From the NCBI GenBank assembly GCA_020747065.1, contig JAGMVK010000008.1, forward strand, positions 1,612,001-1,676,000: DNA of 64,000 bases, read 5' to 3'. This document shows positions 56,793 to 64,000 of the stretch, in pieces. The first letter of the stretch is position 1. Every line of letters starts with the position of its first letter. Made by a program: the position numbers and the translations under genes. This stretch comes from Cadophora sp. MPI-SDFR-AT-0126. Its lineage: Eukaryota; Ascomycota; Leotiomycetes; Helotiales; Ploettnerulaceae. The notes under the pieces were generated by a model. The model was not told where the DNA came from. It saw nothing but the letters and a program-made list of their open reading frames with translations, and did no database searches.

Positions 56793-59641
56793 TTAATCCA
56801 GATTTACAACCCTCAACGTCCTTCTAGGATTCAGCACCACCGAGAAGAAACTCGGTTCCTGCCCACCCAATAAATCCTCCACGCTAGAATGCGCAGTCTG
56901 GCTTCCACCAGGTCGCCCATAACTTCCAGAGTCGGTCGCACCCAAATACTCCGTGCCCTCATCGCCTTCACTCATCCTGCCATATCGGCCACCAGGCATG
57001 ACTCCTCCGCCGTACCCATAGCTACCCTGACCACTGCCACTCTCCTGCATGCCACTTCCAGGCGTGAGTCTTGACCCAGTCGACGAGCGTCCTACGCTCG
57101 AGGTTGCCGTGCCGCTACCGCCGCCAATCTCGGTTCCAAATGGTCCTAAGAGCACACCATGTTGTTTCTCGTTACTCCTCACTGCACCGAGACCATCAGA
57201 TCCAGCTTCGGAACTGTACATGGCATTCTCGGGACTGTTAGCGAAAGCAGTGCGCTGTGCCATTGCAACATGGTTTTTATATAGTTTAAGTTGCTTTCTG
57301 TACAGCCAAGTACAGAATGCGAGATAGGCTGCTAGGATGGCGAGGAGACCAGCAATTACACCTGCTACAACGGCACCGACATTCGTTCCTGACTTCTGGG
57401 CGTCTGCTCCGTTGGAGGATCCGCTGCCTGGGCCTGGAGAGGCAGTCTGAGTGACGATTGAACCTGATTGAGTGACTGTGAACGTTGGCGGTTTCCCAGT
57501 GGCAATTGGACCTGCTGTTGCAGCACCTACGGCTGGGGAGGTGGCTGTCGCTCCTCCTTGAGATCCCCCACCGATGACGGATTGCACGAGGGCCGGAACT
57601 TGATATCCTCTGGATCCTTGAACGATAGAATATCCATAGCTGTCTTCTTCGCTGAAAGAACCAGAGCCAGATGAGCCTGGTTCATCGGAGGAGTCTGTCG
57701 AGGAAGATGATAATGATACGAATGTGTTCTGCCACTCAAGCGAGGAGACGTTGAAGACGAAGATGCCTGGGCTGTCGCATGAAATGTCTTTGCCAACGTA
57801 ACCACCAATCACGACTAGTTGGCCATCCCACATTGTACACTGATGACCGGCTCGAGCTGCTGGCTGCGATTGTCCGTCCATAGGGACTTGAATCCATGTG
57901 AATGAGGGTATTGTCAGAATCCACATGTCGGAGTACTGAATTTGACTTCCAAATGGAATCAGGTTCTGCCCTCCGTAGAGGTGCACCTGGAAGGAAGTCC
58001 CATCTGGTGCTGCTACAACTCCAACACAGGGGTTGACTCGTATGGGAGGGCTCTCTCCGGACGTTGCTTGTTTGTACCAGGTACTGTTAGCCACATCATA
58101 GATATCGATTGTATTCATCTCAGTCTGTAGGAATCATACAGCGTCAGCTTCAAAGATTCTGATATATAATTTGATAGGACTTACGAAGGTTTCATTAGTA
58201 CCACCTGCCAAACCCAATACGATACCCTCATCACCCCACCCAGGAATATACACCAGCACACCATCGGCTCGTTCAGTGAAGCCCGCGGTGTCTTGCAAAC
58301 CACCTTCAGTGATATTTCGGTAGACACCTCCCTGAGGTGCAGCATTCATTGTCCCTAAGGAGTCGACGCCACTATTGGCATATCCAGGATGCGTAAACTC
58401 CAGCATACTCCTCAGATATACTCTCGCAACCTGGTTCGACCAGCCTTGTGTGGTATACAGATCCAAATGCCCGCCAAAATACCAACTTTTCCCCAGTTCA
58501 GGCACACTCAACCCGGCTCCCTCAGCGGATCTTTGCACAGGCACATCGCCGGCATCGGAATGATTTCCAGTCGACGTTCGTGGATTTTCCCACTCTTTCC
58601 ATTCAGCAGCTTTAATATCGTATTCCCAGGTCGAGACAGGAAGAGGCGCTTCCGGAGGGTTATCGGAGAACTCTCCTCCGTAGAGAAAGAGTGAGGTGTA
58701 AGAGTTCCACAAAGAGCCCATAGAAATGGCTGGAGGGCCTGACGGCTGAGGAAGCCCCTTCAATTCAGGACTATCTCTGGACCAGGATTTGGTCAGGTCC
58801 AGGGTGAGGAAATTGTTATCTGATTAAGTTAGTCGTGAAAAGTAGAGGTATTTGATATGCTTGCTCCATGTGTCTGTTGTTTGGCCACTTGTTGATTTTG
58901 CTTGACCGCCGTAGATATAGACTGTCCCGTTCACATTCGCAACTTGTCTTGTTAGTACTTCCCCGGGTGACAATTGAGGAAGTACAAGTCAATTGACTTA
59001 CTTTGATGTGCCCATCTCGTACACGTAGAAGTTGGGCTATCGGCCCTCCCCTCAATAGTCGACGCATTCTCCACCAATTCAGCCGTCCTAATAATTCCAG
59101 CATCGGCGCCGCCAATGATAACCTTATCTTCTCCTCCATTGTACCGAAATCCAGGCACCACAACCGCGATCAGGAATGCAATCAATGCCACCCGAGGAAT
59201 TGAAGAGAATGACCCCGGCGGGGCAGTCGCGGAGCTCTTGATAACTGGTCTGGATCCTTTCGCAAGCTTCGAATACCATGGCTGACCAGCACCCTCTCCA
59301 TCCTTCCTTATGTTCTGACCGTGCCTGCTTTCCTTCAAAACATCTCCATTCTTCTCCCTATCCGCCTCCATCTGATGTGCATCCTCATCGCCCTCATTTA
59401 AAGAGCCCAAATCGACGTCCGGGCCATCTTGATGCACACTTTTGCTCAGATCATCCAACCCCTCCTCTCTGAACACCGACCTCCTCTGCGGTTTTATCTT
59501 CGATATAGTCGCTTTCGACGAAGGTCTACGTTCGCACTCGCGCAACCGATCCGCCGTGTTCTGCGAACTGAATGAAGGGCGTCCCATCCTCCCCCGCTCA
59601 GGAGCGCCTTTCGAGACAATATCGTGGGAGAACGAGTCCAT
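56793..59641 (-). CDS. Kelch-repeat membrane protein with two transmembrane segments
   Basis: Uncharacterised fungal kelch protein. Four exons: 59641-59002, 58942-58865, 58819-58185 and 58124-56793, giving 894 residues from MDSFSHDIVS. The N-terminal 150 residues are hydrophilic, then a signal-anchor helix (PRVALIAFLIAVVVPGF, about 150-165). The lumenal or extracellular part is a kelch beta-propeller: NGTVYIYGGQAKS, SLFLYGGEFSDNP, SWYFGGHLDLY, FQVHLYGGQNLIP and QLVVIGGYVGKDI blades. A Ser/Thr/Gly stalk leads to a second helix (VGAVVAGVIAGLLAILAAYLAF), a basic WLYRKQLKLYK anchor and a Gly/Ser-rich cytosolic tail. The second intron uses a GC donor. Function unknown; kelch wall-sensor-like architecture is an inference. 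Confidence 0.85.
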
Positions 59642-60505
59642 GGTCGCGGTCCAGCAACGATCAACAGCCAAAAGTAGCGACAGCAGTAGATATAAGCATT
59701 TGATTAATTGATTGACATGAAAAAGTAAGAAGTTTGGATGTGATAACAGCGAAACAAAGCTTCAGGCGTTCTCACCTGATCCAGCTTCACAGCCCTGCCA
59801 GCGCTGGGTTGGGTGGTAGCGTAGCAGTATGATGGATGGAAGGGTTGCCACAATCAAGCTGACTTGACGGACCTTACATCATCGGTATATCATCCAGCCA
59901 TTGTTTATCCTTGCGACTGGCAGGGCCTAATGTATGGCGTGTTTGGACAGGCGGCTCGGAGACTTCTCAATCAGGAACCTTTCCTGGGGTTGTTGGAGAT
60001 CCATTTGGCTACATCGAGATCATTGGCCGGGGCAAGACCAAGGACAAAATCAGGATTTACTTTTGCCGAGACGGGCTTCGTCTCCTTGCGAATGGAACGC
60101 TGGCACGTTCACAATCCCGGACAACGACGACATTGTGCGTATAATTGAGCCTTTGACAGTTCAGAGTCGTTTTCAAATTTACCAAAATTTGAAATGTAAT
60201 ATTTACCCTTGATTCGGTACAGGGGCTACTGCTGTACCTCTGTTTTGAGTGCATACCGGATCTCGGTGAGGCTCTATAAAATTCCCTATTGGTCTATGAT
60301 GGGTGTTCATGGAGCACAGCATACAATTCGAACTTGTACTTACAAGAACACCCAGATCTGATTTATCGGCAACCTCGAAGTGTTTGCATTGCGAACTACG
60401 ACAACGTGAAAGGGACCCGCTCCCATTCCCAAGAGGTTGTCGCCAGTGCTTCCAATCCAAAGTCGTTCTGAACATCCTGCTCAATTCTGGTGACCAAGAA
60501 AACAT
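59642..60505. other. Intergenic region
   Basis: Promoter of the kelch gene and flank of the broken locus downstream; short open frames only. Confidence 0.4.
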
Positions 60506-61401
60506 TCAGGAAACATCTTTTCCTGGATCCTCTGTCTCTTCGTTTTGCTCTTCGTGTATGCCCGGTGTATGCTGCTCCAATAGCTTCAGAACAGCCGGAT
60601 TGTCACCAAAAAGCTCTTTAAGCCAACCAGAAAGCTCGTTAAGCGACGTCGGATTTTGGTTATATTCAGCTAAGATCTTGTTGATCTGTTGTTGTAGCTC
60701 AGGTCCCAGAGTCTGCGGCGTGGCCTGCTTTTGCTGAGCAGTCTTCGATGAGGTCGGGGTGACCGCTAAAGAGCACGTTTACTTTCTGCTGCACTTACAA
60801 AGGAGATTTTGAGCCAGGATCTTCCTTTAATTCCATCATGCACTGTAGGAACTGTTGGTGTGTAGATTGGATCATCTGAGAGCCTATTCTTGAGGACTGT
60901 CAGGCATTCTCTGTCCTGCAAGTATGAGTCGTCCAGTAAATTGAGAAAATTTACTTGAACTTCGGTAGTGTACCCCATTACAGGGCCGTTAGAGGGACAT
61001 GCTGGGGGATCCATCCTGCCTATTTGTTAAACTTGTAGTTTCGGGATCTTATTCAGTCAGGTTGCTTCCAAGTTGTTAATGGGACTCACACATTCGAGTC
61101 AAGAATTCATGAGCTTGAAGTCGACCAGATAAGTCTGATCGTCATGGCACAAGAATGATTTTGCGCAGAGCTTGTTCTCACGAATGATAAACACTTCATC
61201 GACCATACTACCAGTGTAGGCTGGATACGAACCCCAAAGGCGGCTGGGATACTGGGAAACGTATATGGCAAAGGAGCTTAAGAGACTTGGAGGGAGGGAA
61301 CCATTCCCAGAATTTTTGAGCACACATCCGTCTATACAAAACCGACTTAAGTTCGCGAGAGAGTTTCTACCCAGAGGCGAAAGCAGCATCTGAAAGAGCA
61401 T
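60506..61401 (-). pseudogene. Uncharacterised leftward gene with conflicting frames
   Basis: Three protein-like segments lie in order on the minus strand. 61401-61099 (MLFQMLLSPLGRN to VDFKLMNS, ending in TGA), 61014-about 60807 (MDPPACPSNGPVMGYTTEVQ to GRSWLKISF) and about 60768-60506 (VTPTSSKTAQQK, GPELQQQINKILAEYNQNP, LNELSGWLKELFGDNP, stop). Between the second and third, GTAAGT and CTTTAG are only 33 nt apart, too close for a normal intron, and joining them shifts the frame. Between the first and second, an in-frame TGA precedes the only good GTGAGT donor. No family is recognised. It may be a decayed gene, a locus with sequence errors, or more than one gene. Confidence 0.4.
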
Positions 61402-62305
61402 GAAAGATGCAGAATATCGACGTGCAAGACTTTACCCCCTGCCTGATCTCACTTGGTGAAAAAAAAGTAGGATGTGCCTCGACAAAGTGAATGCAGAAGC
61501 CGACATAAAGCCCGAGGCCCTCCTCAAGCGGATGAAGATCGAATATCAAGGCTCGAAAGGACAATCGTGGAGCTAGTGGAAGGTACGGAAAATGATACAC
61601 CAGAAGGAGTGGAGCGACATACACCGGCAGGATCTATAGATTCGCTGATGGTTGGACGTGAATTCGAAGTGCCAACTCCAAATTAGTGCACCGAGCTGAA
61701 AGTGACCTAGTACTGGGAGGCCATATATATGTCGACGCGAACGAGGGCGAGGCTATGGGTGCAATAAAGTGACTCCTTATTCGTGTTTGGTAGCCAGATG
61801 AAAGAACAGGTAGAAGTTAATAGACAATTCACAGTGCTCAAGACTTCCACTCAAAACCAGAACACACTGAATGGACTTAAATGATGTTCCGTAGTCCATA
61901 CTCAGGCCAGAAATGCCAATCACTGGCGTAGGCTCTACACGACGTCAACGTTGATAGGCTTGTAGCGAAGTCCAGACTATCAACAAATGATTGAAACAGG
62001 CAAAATCTCACCTGACGATAACTATAAGACCAAGGAAGATTCTGATGTGACTTCAGTATCATTTGCCGAGGAAGTGAGATCACTGGAAAGCATTTATGTT
62101 TTGGATTCATTGTGAACATAAGATTACAGAATCAAAGTTGTGTCAATTTAGTGCTTTGAAATCCGTGTCGGCAAAGGAGAAGCGGCCCCCGCACTCCTTG
62201 ACATAAACCCTACGCCCTTCTCCTGACGTCCGAACTTCAACACCAAACATATATCTCATGGTTGCACGATTGCAACAGATTGAGAGCCATTTCCCAGCAG
62301 CAGTC
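61402..62305. other. Intergenic region with a possible regulator fragment
   Basis: Holds a rightward 70-codon frame at 61474-61686 and the promoter of the hydrolase gene; otherwise nothing supported. Confidence 0.4.
61474..61686 (+). pseudogene. Possible remnant of a Zn2Cys6 regulator linker
   Basis: The frame encodes ARGPPQADEDRISRLERTIV followed by an acidic stretch and MVGREFEVPTPN before a TAG. The RISRLERTIVELVEG pattern resembles the coiled coil just after a zinc cluster in fungal regulators, and one CRSRHKARG stretch precedes it, but the cluster itself is absent and there is no ATG. Weak call. Confidence 0.2.
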
Positions 62306-63196
62306 ATGTTCCCAGGCTTCACAGAATTTGATATCGCCGTCACCCCAGAAGTCACCATCCACGGGATCCGTGGCGGAAATGGCCCACCCCTCTTGCTCGT
62401 CCACGGCTTCCCTCAAACCCACCACATCTGGCACAAAGTAAGCCCAGAACTCGTCAAATCCTTCACCGTCGTAGCAATCGATCTAAGAGGGTATGGGAAA
62501 TCCTCCAAACCACCATCAACGGCGGCAGATTCCCACAAAACCTACGCCAAATCTACTCTGGGATCTGACTGCCTAGCCGTGATGTCGTCCCTCGGCTATT
62601 CGAAATTCAGCATCTTGTCGCATGACCGTGGCGCCAGAATCGCCCACAAATTATCTGTCGATCACCCTGAAGCCGTAGAGAAGCTGATGATGCTGGATAT
62701 TGCTCCTACGCTGGCTATGTTCGAGAAGACAGATCAAGCATTTGCAACGGCGTACTGGCATTGGTTCTGGCTGATCCAACCAGCACCTTTCCCGGAGAAG
62801 CTGATGATGAGTAATCCAGAACTGTTCAAGGAGAAGTTCTTCGGCGGTGGGTATGCCGGGACCGGGAGTTATTTTGACGAGCAGGCGTTGGGAGAATATA
62901 TGGCTATGTTTGAGGATGAAACTTGCGTGCATGCGATGTGTGAGGATTATAGAGCGGCGGCTACGATTGATCTTGTGGAGGCGAGGAAGGATCGCGAGGA
63001 GGGGAGGAAGATCAAGTGTCCGGTTAGAGTGCTTTGGGGAAGTAAAGGGGTAATTGAAAAGAAGTTTGATTGTCTTGCGGAGTGGAGGAGTGTGTCTGAT
63101 GGGGAGGTCACGGGGGAAAGTGTGCCTGCAGGACATTACATTGCTGAAGAGATCCCGGAGGTCGTGTTGAAGCATGTCAAAGAATTCTTCAGCTAG
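62306..63196 (+). CDS. Alpha/beta hydrolase, fluoroacetate (haloacetate) dehalogenase type
   Basis: Predicted hydrolytic dehalogenase converting haloacetates to glycolate, or a close relative. Single exon, 296 residues from the ATG at 62306 (MFPGFTEFDI), matching the length and start of the bacterial enzymes; an ATG at 62258 would add 16. Visible active site: oxyanion/cap motif LLLVHGFPQTHHIWHKV, nucleophile Asp107 in SHDRGAR with carboxylate-binding Arg108 and Arg111, Asp131 after MML as the triad acid, His152-Trp153 (YWHWFW) and Tyr215 as the halide pocket, and His277 in PAGHYIAEE. All of these correspond to known fluoroacetate dehalogenase residues. There is no intron in the gene, unlike nearly all its neighbours, which fits possible bacterial origin. 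No signal peptide. Confidence 0.9.
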   Translation: MFPGFTEFDIAVTPEVTIHGIRGGNGPPLLLVHGFPQTHHIWHKVSPELVKSFTVVAIDLRGYGKSSKPPSTAADSHKTYAKSTLGSDCLAVMSSLGYSKFSILSHDRGARIAHKLSVDHPEAVEKLMMLDIAPTLAMFEKTDQAFATAYWHWFWLIQPAPFPEKLMMSNPELFKEKFFGGGYAGTGSYFDEQALGEYMAMFEDETCVHAMCEDYRAAATIDLVEARKDREEGRKIKCPVRVLWGSKGVIEKKFDCLAEWRSVSDGEVTGESVPAGHYIAEEIPEVVLKHVKEFFS

Positions 63197-64000
63197 GTGG
63201 AAGACTTCGAGGAGCAATTTAGATAATATATCACAGGGCTTCTGCAAGTGAAAGTCACAGTGGGAATGTGGAATTTCAGATGTTCTTTGAACCTTTTAGG
63301 CATCATTTAGAGGCTGGAGTGCATGTTTTATCGATTGTCTTGTCCTCGATTCCTTTAGATACTTTCACTTCTTCTTCATAGCTATTGCGTGTGGATCCAT
63401 CTCTGGCCTAATCCACCATCAGCCAATCTGATTCATTGTAAGGAGGGACATTCCCATTCAGGGACTAAAACTCACAACCGGAATCTCACAGCAAGCAGCT
63501 TCCTTTCCGACGTTCGAGCAGAGATTTAACAGCATTTGGGAGTGCTGATGGCGTAGCAAAGTTTTGCTTCTCAAGACACCAGAGAGGATTGATAATGGTG
63601 TTTATGGTTTACAAGCCATGAACGAAAAGGACTGCTGAGGTTCGCATTGTTGTGATTTTGTCTCTTTGATGTGAATTTCAATGGCTCATTCATGTTTACT
63701 ATTCATATTGTTCTTAGTATTACTTGTGAAGATTGTAGAACTTAAACCGGTTTCGAGATAAAAGGGTGGGAAAGCAAGACAGAATTTTTAACTTTTCAAG
63801 TATCCCCCGGAGTTTGCTCTGGCAGGGATGAAATGGTACTGGGTTCCAGAGCTTGACTGACTTATTATTTCCTTCAGGGTTATATCATTTCTAGGTTTTC
63901 TCAGTCTTACGTGGTGAGTATTTCGCCGACTTGCGAATATTGGAGCGCGTTCTTTGATGATGTTACAAAGCTGAAGAGCACCAGAGACGGCGGCTGACGA
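63197..64000. other. Gene-free end of window
   Basis: 3' flank of the hydrolase gene. No coding frame of note to the window edge. Confidence 0.45.

Noticed and set aside
62651..63247. 198-codon frame antisense to the haloacetate dehalogenase
   Set aside because: Shadow of the real gene, whose catalytic motifs are intact.
1..64000. tRNA or rRNA genes, CRISPR arrays, transposons, viral genes
   Set aside because: Looked for characteristic sequences on both strands by eye and saw none; small or divergent tRNAs cannot be excluded without a covariance search.

Overview
This is a gene-dense stretch of a filamentous ascomycete (Pezizomycotina) genome. The case rests on many short introns (45-160 nt) with GTAAGT-type donors and CTAAC/CTGAC branch points, two Zn2Cys6 regulators, a GH53 galactanase, a DUF7707-type GPI protein, RSC7, VPS9 and SEM1. 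The protein style suggests Leotiomycetes (Helotiales); that placement is inference. No tRNA, rRNA, transposon, CRISPR array or virus was seen. Gene models below were spliced by hand from reading frame, splice-site and branch-point agreement.

Layout. 0-2.1 kb: C-terminally cut unknown coiled-coil/low-complexity protein (-). 5.0-6.0: GNAT acetyltransferase (+). 6.3-9.0: family X DNA polymerase with BRCT (-). 9.6-11.5: single-pass membrane protein with a duplicated four-cysteine module (-). 12.0-14.3 and 15.9-18.5: two divergently transcribed Zn2Cys6 transcription factors. 19.3-21.8: conserved unknown protein (+). 22.3-23.5: type II haloacid dehalogenase-like gene with two frame breaks (+). 23.8-26.4: VPS9/CUE Rab5-type exchange factor (-), head to head with an ASNSD1-like asparagine-synthetase-domain protein (27.1-29.0, +). 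29.0-34.3: no intact gene, with a decayed reading frame and then a long repeat-rich leader to RSC7 (34.3-36.5, +). 37.8-39.4: GH53 galactanase (+). 40.6-41.6: Mpv17/PMP22 protein (+). 42.0-43.4: phosphoglycerate kinase (+), tail to tail with SEM1/DSS1 (-). 44.7-47.0: IML2/TTC39 (+). 47.5-48.2: unknown Cys-rich-start protein (+). 48.9-50.2: amidoligase-domain protein (-). 51.7-52.4: DUF7707 GPI-anchored protein (-). 54.1-55.9: MFS transporter (+). 56.8-59.6: kelch/two-transmembrane protein (-). 60.5-61.7: broken or fast-evolving frames. 62.3-63.2: fluoroacetate-dehalogenase-type hydrolase (+).

Most genes are unrelated housekeeping functions (glycolysis, proteasome, chromatin remodelling, endosomal traffic, DNA repair) interspersed with accessory secreted or catabolic genes; there is no obvious biosynthetic cluster. 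The most noteworthy points are the membrane protein with a repeated CxCGxxICx6CKxW module, four introns that appear to use GC donors, an IML2 intron with no in-frame AG acceptor, a haloacetate dehalogenase with every catalytic residue of the bacterial enzyme, and several decayed or frame-broken loci.
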